Source of the DNA: Halomonas lysinitropha
Lineage (GTDB): Bacteria; Pseudomonadota; Gammaproteobacteria; Pseudomonadales; Halomonadaceae
Direction of reading: 5' to 3'
Assembly: GCF_902500215.1 (NCBI RefSeq)
Contig: NZ_CABVOU010000027.1
Location: 429,406-493,405 of the forward strand
Length of the DNA: 64,000 nt
A program made the translations under genes and the position numbers. Below are positions 37,216-44,731 of the stretch, in pieces. The first letter of the stretch is position 1; each line of letters opens with the position of its first letter. The notes below the pieces were generated by a model, which saw nothing but the letters and a program-made list of their open reading frames with translations, was not told the origin of the DNA and searched no databases.

Positions 37216-38021
37216 TGAATCGTCGTGTGCCGCGTCTCTTCCTCGACAGCCTGCCACTGGTGCGCCAGCTAGCTCGTCAGGAGCTGATCGACCGCCACAA
37301 GGGCTCGGTCCTGGGCACGGCCTGGACCATCATCGGCCCGCTGGTCACCATCCTGGTCTTCGTGCTGGTCTTCTCGCGCATCATGGGGGCCAGGCTGGAA
37401 GGCTTCGGCGCCGAGATCGAGCAGTACACGTACAGCATCTATCTGATCGCCGGCATCCTGCCGTGGATGGTCTTCGCCAAGAGCCTCGAGCGCATCACCA
37501 ATCTTTTTGTCTCCCAGGGGCACCTGATCACCAAGGTTCGTCTCTCGCTCAAGGCCCTGCCCCTCTCGGTACTGCTGGCCGAAGGGGTCACGCACCTGAT
37601 CGGCATGGCGCTCTTCGCCATCTTCCTGCTGATGATCGGCTACCCATTCTCCCTGTGGTGGCTTGGCCTGCCACTCGTCTATGCGCTGCAGAGCGCCTTC
37701 CTGTATGGCTTGGGCTTGACGCTGGCGATCCTGGCGGTCTACCTCAAGGATATCCGCGAAATGGTGGCAGTCAGTCTCCAGCTGTGGTTCTGGGTCACTC
37801 CCATCGTCTACGTCACCGATATTCTCCCACCCTGGGTGGTGGACTGGCTTTCGCTCAATCCGATGTTCCATGTCGTCGGCGCCTATCGGGACCTGATCAT
37901 GCGCCAGCAGATGCCCGCGCTGGCTGGCCTCGGGGGGCTGCTGCTCGCCACGCTGGCGCTGGTGGCCCTGGCGTTCTGGCTGCTCGCGCGAACCGAGCGC
38001 GACCTTCGCGACAGCTTCTAG
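37212..38021 (+). CDS. wzm: O-antigen/polysaccharide ABC transporter permease Wzm
   Basis: Membrane subunit of an ABC-2 polysaccharide exporter that moves undecaprenyl-linked chains to the periplasm. The 269-residue protein has the family N-terminus LARQELIDRHKGSVLGTAWTI then IGPLVTILVFVLVFSRI, six predicted TM helices and the conserved central YLKDIREMVAVSLQLWFWVTPIVY and LNPMFHVVGAYRDL. The start ATG overlaps the upstream stop. The partner ATPase follows after 8 bp. Confidence 0.95.
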   Translation: MMNRRVPRLFLDSLPLVRQLARQELIDRHKGSVLGTAWTIIGPLVTILVFVLVFSRIMGARLEGFGAEIEQYTYSIYLIAGILPWMVFAKSLERITNLFVSQGHLITKVRLSLKALPLSVLLAEGVTHLIGMALFAIFLLMIGYPFSLWWLGLPLVYALQSAFLYGLGLTLAILAVYLKDIREMVAVSLQLWFWVTPIVYVTDILPPWVVDWLSLNPMFHVVGAYRDLIMRQQMPALAGLGGLLLATLALVALAFWLLARTERDLRDSF

Positions 38022-38029
38022 GAGATCCC

Positions 38030-39271
38030 ATGATACGGGTTCATGACCTTCACAAGTCATTCAAGCTGTTCAGCAAGCCGGCCGACAGGCTGCTGGAAGC
38101 CGTTACTGGTCGTGCTCGCCACACGCCCCATCATGCCCTCCGAGGCATCAGCTTCGAGGTTCGGGAAGGCGAAGTGCTGGGTGTGCTGGGACGCAACGGT
38201 GCCGGCAAGTCGACACTGCTCAAGCTGCTGACCGGGGTGCTGGTGCCGGATGCCGGCGAGATGCATATCGATGGTCGTGTTACCGGGCTGCTGGAGCTGG
38301 GCACCGGGTTCAATCCGGAGCTCAGTGGGCACGACAACATCACCATCAACGGGCTCATGGTGGGCATGAGCCATGCCGAGATCGAGTCCCGTCGCCAGGC
38401 CATCATCGAATTCTCCGAACTCGGCGACTACATTCACGAACCGCTGCGAACGTATTCCTCCGGCATGGTCATGCGCCTGGGCTTCGCCGTGGCCATCCAT
38501 GCCGATCCCAGCTGCTTCCTGGTGGACGAGGCCCTGTCGGTGGGGGATGGCTATTTCCAGCAGAAGTGCATGAAGCGTATACGCCAGTTCAAGGAGGCCG
38601 GCGGTTCCATCCTGTTTGTCTCCCATGATCTCAATGCCGTGAAGATGCTCTGCGACCGGGCCATGGTGCTGGAGAGCGGCAGGCTGACCTACGACGGCGA
38701 TGCAGACGACGCCGTCAATTACTACAACCGCATCATGGCGCGGCAGGCGGAGGAAGAGGAGGGGCGACATCGCGCTCGTCAGCAGGGGGTCTACGGCAGC
38801 GGTGAGGCCGAGATCCTGCGTGGCGAGGCGCTGGGCGAGCGAAGCGGTGCGCCCGTGCTCGGCAGCGGCGAGACCCTGAAGGTCAGCCTCGACCTGCTGG
38901 CCCACCAGGCGCTCGATGATCTCACCCTGGGCCTGATGATTCGCGACCGCTACGGCCAGGACATCTTCGGCGTCAATACCCATCAGCTAGGCCAGCCGCT
39001 TCGGCTTGCCGCCGGCGAGCAGCGGCGAGTTAGCCTGGAGATCGTCGCCGACATCGCGCCCGGCAAGTACACCCTGACCCTGGCGCTACATTCCAGCGAC
39101 CATCATCTCGATGACTGCTTCTGGTGGTGCGACAGCTATCTGCAGTTCGAGGTGGCGGGCTTTGCCGATCTGCCCTTCGGCGGGATCTGTCGCCTGCCCT
39201 TGACGATCGAGCTGGACCCCGAGATTCCCCAGGACGCGACAAGGAGCGCCCATGCCCCCGTCATTCGATGA
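38030..39271 (+). CDS. wzt: O-antigen/polysaccharide ABC transporter ATPase Wzt with C-terminal substrate-binding domain
   Basis: ATPase subunit of the polysaccharide exporter. The 413-residue protein has an ABC domain of about 245 residues (Walker A GRNGAGKSTLLKLLTG, signature YSSGMVMRLGFAVA, Walker B CFLVDEALSVGDGYFQ). A C-terminal beta-sandwich domain of about 150 residues follows (GSGETLKVSLDLLAHQALDD; IAPGKYTLTLALHSS), of the Wzt_C type that recognises the modified non-reducing end in E. coli O8/O9. The start at 38030 has GGAG 6 bp upstream. The next gene, a methyltransferase, overlaps its end by 20 bp, supporting a cap-and-export mechanism. Confidence 0.95.
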   Translation: MIRVHDLHKSFKLFSKPADRLLEAVTGRARHTPHHALRGISFEVREGEVLGVLGRNGAGKSTLLKLLTGVLVPDAGEMHIDGRVTGLLELGTGFNPELSGHDNITINGLMVGMSHAEIESRRQAIIEFSELGDYIHEPLRTYSSGMVMRLGFAVAIHADPSCFLVDEALSVGDGYFQQKCMKRIRQFKEAGGSILFVSHDLNAVKMLCDRAMVLESGRLTYDGDADDAVNYYNRIMARQAEEEEGRHRARQQGVYGSGEAEILRGEALGERSGAPVLGSGETLKVSLDLLAHQALDDLTLGLMIRDRYGQDIFGVNTHQLGQPLRLAAGEQRRVSLEIVADIAPGKYTLTLALHSSDHHLDDCFWWCDSYLQFEVAGFADLPFGGICRLPLTIELDPEIPQDATRSAHAPVIR

Positions 39272-40730
39272 CATTGACCGCCTCCTGGCGCGTCTCAAGC
39301 AGGAGGCTCGTGAGCTGCCCGAGGCCGGTAACGACGCATCGACGGTGCAGGCCGTGCCGATGTTCCGGCACCAGCGCCTCATCGACGAGCTCAAGGCCGC
39401 CCGCGAGTGTCAAGGGCTTCCGCTGGTCGATGCCCGCCGCCCGCAGTTCGTCGAACTCCTGGCGATGGACCAGGGCGCCGAGTCCTTTGTCAGGCATCTC
39501 TACCGCCGGCTGCTGGGGCGTGAACCGGACCCCGAGGGGATGGCCGGTTACCTGCGTCGCCTGCCGCGGGTAGGGCGAGCCTTCACGGTGGCCAACATGC
39601 TGATCTCCGACGAGTCGCGGCGCTTTCGCGAGCAGGCCGGCATCCGGGTCGACGTCCCCGCCGGGCTGCTGGTTCCGGTCAAGCGCCTGCAGCGCACGGG
39701 GAAGGCCGGCAAGGTCCTCCTGCTCCCCGTGATGGGGGTCTGCCGGCTGTGGGAGATTGCCTGGCGTTCCCGGCTGCGCCTCGAGGCGCGCAGCCTGCGT
39801 ACCGAAGCGCGAATGCACCAGCTGCATGACCAGATGACGACCGTGCTGGGCGATGTCGACGGCCAGCTGGGTCGCCTCGACCACTTTCTCGGCGAGCAGC
39901 AAGGCGCCGCGCGGGACGTCCAGCGGCTGCGCGACGAGCAGGCCGCCCTGTGGAGCGCTATCCAGCATCAGCGGCGCGCCTACGAGCGTACCCTGGAGCT
40001 GCCCCCCGTCGAGCGGGGCAGTATCGAGCCGGCGAATGTGCACCAGGATCTGCTGGACGCCTACTATGTCGCCTTCGAGGATGCCTGCCGGGGCAGCGAA
40101 GCGCAGATTCGTGCACACCTGCGCCACTACCTGGTGCAGCTCGATCAGGCGCGCCAGGCGGGAACCGCGGCCCTCGATCTCGGCTGCGGCCGCGGGGAGT
40201 GGCTGTCACTGCTGGTGGAGGAGGGGTTCGAGCCTACCGGCATCGATCTCAATATCGCCATGGTCGAGCACTGCCGCGAGGCCGGCTTCGCGTGCCACCA
40301 CCAGGATGCCGTCAGCGCCCTGCGAGAAGCGCCGGACAACAGCCAGGCCGTGATCAGCGGTTTTCACATCGCCGAGCACCTGCCCTTCGATGTGCTCTAT
40401 GCGCTGATCGACGAGGCCCATCGCGCTCTGGCACCCGGCGGCGTGCTCATCCTCGAGACGCCGAACCCCGAGAACCTGCTGGTGGGGAGCCACACCTTCT
40501 ACCATGACCCGACGCATCGTAACCCCTTGACGCCCACCTCCATGACCTTCCTGCTCACCTATCACGGTTACGGCGATGTCCAGGTGCGTCGCTTCAACCC
40601 CTACCCCGAGGAGGCACAGGTCCCGGGCGACGACCCCCTCACGGAGCGGGTCAACGGCCATCTCTGCGGCCCCCAGGATTTCGCCATCATCGGCACCAAG
40701 GTGGCCGACCGCACCGAGGAGGCGGCATGA
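39252..40730 (+). CDS. DUF4214-coiled coil-SAM methyltransferase fusion (WbdD-like chain capping candidate)
   Basis: A 492-residue multidomain protein. Residues about 70-125 are a DUF4214-type module (FVRHLYRRLLGREPDPEGMA then GYLRRL; VANMLISDESRRF). A basic and hydrophobic stretch and a coiled coil follow (residues about 190-260, many Gln, Arg and Leu). The C-terminal class I methyltransferase has SAM motif ALDLGCGRGEWLSLL and later ISGFHIAEHLPFDVL and ILETPNPENLLVGSHTFY. In O8/O9 systems a methyltransferase with a coiled coil terminates chain growth and marks chains for Wzt; the overlap with wzt suggests the same role. No kinase domain is seen, so methylation alone would be the cap. The DUF4214 link to the secreted surface protein is unusual. 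Confidence 0.87.
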   Translation: MPPSFDDIDRLLARLKQEARELPEAGNDASTVQAVPMFRHQRLIDELKAARECQGLPLVDARRPQFVELLAMDQGAESFVRHLYRRLLGREPDPEGMAGYLRRLPRVGRAFTVANMLISDESRRFREQAGIRVDVPAGLLVPVKRLQRTGKAGKVLLLPVMGVCRLWEIAWRSRLRLEARSLRTEARMHQLHDQMTTVLGDVDGQLGRLDHFLGEQQGAARDVQRLRDEQAALWSAIQHQRRAYERTLELPPVERGSIEPANVHQDLLDAYYVAFEDACRGSEAQIRAHLRHYLVQLDQARQAGTAALDLGCGRGEWLSLLVEEGFEPTGIDLNIAMVEHCREAGFACHHQDAVSALREAPDNSQAVISGFHIAEHLPFDVLYALIDEAHRALAPGGVLILETPNPENLLVGSHTFYHDPTHRNPLTPTSMTFLLTYHGYGDVQVRRFNPYPEEAQVPGDDPLTERVNGHLCGPQDFAIIGTKVADRTEEAA

Positions 40731-41764
40731 AGATTCTGGTCACCGCCAACCACGTCCCTTTCCTGCATGGCGGCGCCGATCACCATATCCATGGGCTGGT
40801 GGCCGCCCTGCGCGAGCACGGCCACGACACAGAACTGCTGCGCCTGCCGTTCCGCTTCCAGCCCGAGGCCGACGTCGAGCGGTTGATGTCCTACTGCGAG
40901 ACCCTCGACATGACCCGGCCCAACGGCCAGGCCGTCGACCGGCTGATCAGCCTGCAGTTTCCCGGCTATGGTATCCACCATCCCGCGCATACCGTCTGGG
41001 TGATGCACCAGCATCGCGCCGTCTATGAGCTTTTCGACGACCACCAGGCCACGCCCGCGCTGCGCCAGCTTCGCCAGGCGGTGATCGACTACGACAACCG
41101 CCATCTGGGGCGCGTCAGCCAGCTGTTCGCCAATTCGGCCCGTGTCGCCGAACGGCTGGCCAGCCACAACGGCCTCGCCGCTACGCCGCTGTACCATCCC
41201 CCTCACGGGGCCGAGCGCCTCTACCACGCCGAGGACTGGGGCTACGTCTTCTATCCGAGTCGCCTGGAAGGCCTGAAGCGTCAGGACCTGCTGATCGAGG
41301 CCGCCCGCCACCTGCGCAGCCCGGCCAAGATCCTGATCGCCGGCGACGGGGGGCAGCGCGCCCGCTATGAAGCGATCATCGAGCGCCATGATCTCAAGGA
41401 CCGGGTCACCCTCACCGGTCAGATCAGCGAGGCCCAGAAACTCGCCTGCTACGCCCACGCCCTGGCCGTCTTCTTCGGCCCCTTCGACGAGGACTACGGC
41501 TACATCACCCTGGAGGCCATGCTCGCCGCCAAGCCGGTGATCACCTGCACCGATAGCGGCGGCCCGCTGGAGTTCGTGCGCCACGACGAGACCGGCTGGG
41601 TGGTCGAGCCGAGCCCCGAGGCCGTCGCCGAGGCCATCGACGCCGCCTGGGCCAACCGCCGCCTTGCTGCCGAGATGGGCCAGGCCGGCCGCGAGGCCTA
41701 TCAGGCTCACGGCATCGGCTGGGATAGCGTGGTGGCGCGGCTGCTCGGCCAGGAGAAGGCATGA
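40727..41764 (+). CDS. GT4 glycosyltransferase
   Basis: A 345-residue GT-B glycosyltransferase. The N-terminal ILVTANHVPFLHGGADHHIHGLVAALR is followed by the donor-domain start YVFYPSRLEGLKRQDLLIEAA, ILIAGDGGQRARYEAII and the motif EDYGYITLEAMLAAKPVITCTDSGGP. It overlaps the methyltransferase and the next glycosyltransferase by 4 bp each. The ITCTDSGGP segment is shared with the next protein, pointing to a duplication. Confidence 0.88.
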   Translation: MKILVTANHVPFLHGGADHHIHGLVAALREHGHDTELLRLPFRFQPEADVERLMSYCETLDMTRPNGQAVDRLISLQFPGYGIHHPAHTVWVMHQHRAVYELFDDHQATPALRQLRQAVIDYDNRHLGRVSQLFANSARVAERLASHNGLAATPLYHPPHGAERLYHAEDWGYVFYPSRLEGLKRQDLLIEAARHLRSPAKILIAGDGGQRARYEAIIERHDLKDRVTLTGQISEAQKLACYAHALAVFFGPFDEDYGYITLEAMLAAKPVITCTDSGGPLEFVRHDETGWVVEPSPEAVAEAIDAAWANRRLAAEMGQAGREAYQAHGIGWDSVVARLLGQEKA

Positions 41765-44268
41765 AGGTTGCCATCATCGCGCCGAGCCCCGTGCCGTTCA
41801 CCATCGGTGGCGCCGAGAAGCTCTGGTGGGGCCTCTGGCAGCACCTCAACCGCGAGAGCGACCACCAGGCCGAACTGATCAAGCTGCCCAGCCCCGAGCG
41901 TACCCTGCGCGAGGTGATGGCGAGCTACCGCCGCTTCAGCGAACTGGACGTCAGCCACTTCGATGCGGTCATCACCACCAAGTATCCGGCATGGATGGTC
42001 AGCCACCCCGACCACCGGCTCTATCTCCAGCATCCCCTGCGTGGCCTCTACGACACCTGGCCCTGGCCCGAGCTCTCCGATGCCGCCGCCTTCGATGACG
42101 CCGATGGCTGGCCGGATCCGCTGATCGCCCGGCCGGCGCTAGCGGCCGCGGAGGGGCTTCCCGCCTGGCGAACCCTGCGCGATCTCCTGGCGGCGGCTCC
42201 CCGGCGAGAGCATCTAGGCGAGCTGTTCGCCGCCTTTGAGTCCCTGGCGGCCGACATTACCCCGACGCAGGCTCCGCTGCTGGCCTTTCCCGGGCCGCTG
42301 GCCCGGGCGCTCGTCCAGCATCTGGACCGTATCGCCATGGCGCCGGAGGTCATCACGCGCTACAGCGCCATCTCGGCCACTGTTGCGCATCGGCCCGGCT
42401 ACTTTCCCGCCGGCGCGCGGGTCCAGGTGCTGCCTCACCCCTCGGACCTCGACGTGTCGCCGCCCCAGGCGGTCACGCCGGAGCAGGCCACTCCCCGGCT
42501 CTTCACCTGCAGCCGCCTGGAGGCCCCCAAGCGCCTCGACCTGCTGATCCGCGCCTTCCGGCGCACCCGGGGCAAGGGCGAACTGTGGATCGCCGGCAGC
42601 GGGCCCGAGCGGGCCGCGCTGGCGCAGCTGGCCGCCGAGGATCCGCGTATTCACTTTCTGGGCTTTCTCCGCGACAGCGAGATCGTCGACCAGTACCGCG
42701 CCGCTTGTGCCGTGCCATTCATCCCGCGGGACGAGGACCTCGGCCTGATCACCCTCGAGGCCATGGCCGTCGGCAGACCGGTGATCACCTGCACCGACAG
42801 CGGCGGCCCCACGGAATTCGTCGAGGATGGCATGACCGGCTGGTGCATACCGCCCGAGGAAGCGGCCCTGGCCGAGGCGCTGGACGCGGCGCTGAGCGAT
42901 CCTGCGTATTGCTCGCGGCTGGGCCGGGCAGCCCGCGAGCGCACCAAGGGCATCAGCTGGCAGCGGGTGGCCGAGGGGCTGCTCGGCCCGGCGCCTGACC
43001 TGCCCGTGGTGCAGGTCAGCCGGCCCGGCCACTGGCTGGTGCTCAATACCTTCGCCGTCACCCCCCCGCGGGGCGGCGGGCAGAATCGCATCTACCATCT
43101 CTACCGCCACCTGGCGCGGCAAGCCGGCGTGCGCATCACCCTGCTGTGTCTCGATACCCAGGCCGAGAGCGAGCGCCAGCGGTGGATCGCCCCGGGGCTG
43201 GAGGAGCACTGTATTCCCCTGACCCCGGCCCAGTTCACGACCCTGCATCGGCAGTCGCAGGCCCTCGGCGCGCCCCTCGACGATCTCTTCGCCATCCACG
43301 GCTGGGTCGACAATCCCGCCTTCCTGGCGGCCCTCGCGCGGCACGCGGAGACGGCGACTTTGGGGATCTGCGCGCATCCCTACCTGGTGCACGCCATGCG
43401 GGCCCATGGCCCTTCGCCGTGGTGGTACGAGGCGCACAACGTCGAGGCCGAGCTCAAGCGCGATATCCTCGCCCCGGCCCTGGCAAGCGATGATCTTGCC
43501 ACGCGCCAGCGCGCCGCCACCCTGCTCGACGATGTCGAGCAGGCAGAGGCGACCGCCTGCCGCGACAGCGCCGAGATCATCGCCTGTGCCGAGGAGGATC
43601 TCGCGGTATTTCGCCGTCGCTACGGCCTGCCCCAAGAGAAGGGCGTGGTGGTGCCCAACTGCGCGGATCTGGAACGCCTGCCCTTCATCGACATGCCAAC
43701 CCGCCGTGCCTGGCAGCGCCGGCTGGGCATGGCAAGGCCCGTGGCCCTGTTCATCGCCAGCTGGCATGGTCCCAACCTGGCAGCGGCACGCTTCATCGCC
43801 GAACGCCTGGCCCCAGCCCACCCGACGGTGGACTTCGTGCTGGTCGGTAGCCTCTGCCAGCACCCGCAACTGCCGGCACTGCCCGTCAACATGCGAGCGG
43901 CCGGCCTTGTCAGCGAAGCCGAGCTCAAGGTATTGCTGGCCTCGGCCGATATAGCCCTCAATCCCATGCTCGGTGGTTCCGGCAGCAACCTCAAGATGCT
44001 CGACTACACCGCCAGCGGCGTGCCCGTGCTCACGACCTTCTTCGGCAACCGCGGCCTGGATTTTGCGCCGGAGGCCGTGTGGCTGGCTGCGCCGGGGGAG
44101 TTGAGCCGGCGGCTGCATGAGCTTCTCGTCACCGACGATGTCGAGCGCCAGGCTCGCGTGTCAGCGGCGCGATGCCAGACCGAGGCCCACTTCGATTGGG
44201 CAAGCGCTGTCAGGGCCTTGGCACGGCCGAAGCGGCCAGACCCGACCCAAGGGCGTTTCTCGAAATGA
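41761..44268 (+). CDS. Double GT4 glycosyltransferase (fusion of two GT-B enzymes)
   Basis: An 835-residue protein made of two complete glycosyltransferase units. Unit 1 (residues about 1-415) runs from KVAIIAPSPVPFTIGGAEKLWWGL through LFTCSRLEAPKRLDLLIRAF to EDLGLITLEAMAVGRPVITCTDSGGP. Unit 2 (about 420-835) starts WLVLNTFAVTPPRGGGQNRIYHLYRHL, has WWYEAHNVEAELKRDI and ALNPMLGGSGSNLKMLDYTASGVPVLTT. Such fusions are known for bifunctional mannan polymerases such as WbdA, where two linkages are made by one polypeptide. It is the last gene of the cluster; a 463-bp gap follows. Confidence 0.87.
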   Translation: MKVAIIAPSPVPFTIGGAEKLWWGLWQHLNRESDHQAELIKLPSPERTLREVMASYRRFSELDVSHFDAVITTKYPAWMVSHPDHRLYLQHPLRGLYDTWPWPELSDAAAFDDADGWPDPLIARPALAAAEGLPAWRTLRDLLAAAPRREHLGELFAAFESLAADITPTQAPLLAFPGPLARALVQHLDRIAMAPEVITRYSAISATVAHRPGYFPAGARVQVLPHPSDLDVSPPQAVTPEQATPRLFTCSRLEAPKRLDLLIRAFRRTRGKGELWIAGSGPERAALAQLAAEDPRIHFLGFLRDSEIVDQYRAACAVPFIPRDEDLGLITLEAMAVGRPVITCTDSGGPTEFVEDGMTGWCIPPEEAALAEALDAALSDPAYCSRLGRAARERTKGISWQRVAEGLLGPAPDLPVVQVSRPGHWLVLNTFAVTPPRGGGQNRIYHLYRHLARQAGVRITLLCLDTQAESERQRWIAPGLEEHCIPLTPAQFTTLHRQSQALGAPLDDLFAIHGWVDNPAFLAALARHAETATLGICAHPYLVHAMRAHGPSPWWYEAHNVEAELKRDILAPALASDDLATRQRAATLLDDVEQAEATACRDSAEIIACAEEDLAVFRRRYGLPQEKGVVVPNCADLERLPFIDMPTRRAWQRRLGMARPVALFIASWHGPNLAAARFIAERLAPAHPTVDFVLVGSLCQHPQLPALPVNMRAAGLVSEAELKVLLASADIALNPMLGGSGSNLKMLDYTASGVPVLTTFFGNRGLDFAPEAVWLAAPGELSRRLHELLVTDDVERQARVSAARCQTEAHFDWASAVRALARPKRPDPTQGRFSK

Positions 44269-44505
44269 TGGTGCGACAAGATCCACGAGCTGAGGCACGC
44301 CAGAGGTGGAAGGTGTTGCCAACCAGCATGGTTGAGCATAAGCTGAATTTGTGGCGTAAATTAACAGTGTTTTCTATCATGCATGCATCGGATGTCATTC
44401 GTCACTGGTTCATTGCCTGGGGTAGACTGCACTTTTTGCTTAGTTACGCACGAGATGAGAATGGTTAGCATGATGATTCATCAAATGGCAAGGCTAACGC
44501 CTCCG

Positions 44506-44535
44506 TTGACGCATAAAGTCAGCTACCACTACAGT
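44506..44535 (+). promoter_or_regulatory. Predicted sigma70 promoter for the S-layer-like gene
   Basis: TTGACG (44506-44511) and TACAGT (44530-44535) are separated by 18 bp, close to the consensus TTGACA-17-TATAAT. It would give a leader of roughly 190 nt before the ATG at 44732. Confidence 0.5.
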
Positions 44536-44652
44536 ATTCATGTTGTCAGGCGAATAATGGAGAACAGGGCGATGGCCGAATGACAGTCTCAAGGGAACGC
44601 CCGACTGCCGGAGCCATGGCCTACCATTTGGCCTTGCAATAGTGAGGGAAAG

Positions 44653-44668
44653 CCTTGAGCGCTCAAGG
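44653..44668 (+). promoter_or_regulatory. 16-bp perfect palindrome in the S-layer gene leader
   Basis: CCTTGAGCGCTCAAGG is a perfect palindrome about 65 bp upstream of the start codon. It could be an operator for a dimeric regulator or a leader hairpin stem. Confidence 0.5.
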
Positions 44669-44731
44669 TGAAGAAGAGGGTCGACATCGCACATTGTCGA
44701 CATCTTAAATACGGAAGGAGACTATAGTCCC

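Larger units (their letters stand above)
44269..44731 (+). other. Intergenic regulatory region upstream of the S-layer-like gene
   Basis: This 463-bp gap is clearly AT-richer than its flanks and holds no convincing gene. It contains a sigma70-like promoter at 44506-44535, a 16-bp perfect palindrome at 44653-44668, an inverted repeat GTCGACA / TGTCGAC (44680-44686 and 44695-44701) and AAGGAG 11 bp before the ATG. The long leader (about 190 nt) suggests a stable mRNA, as is common for S-layer genes. Confidence 0.6.

Noticed and set aside
42214..44118. A 634-codon minus-strand frame
   Set aside because: Antisense to the double glycosyltransferase; no domain recognised in the shadow translation.
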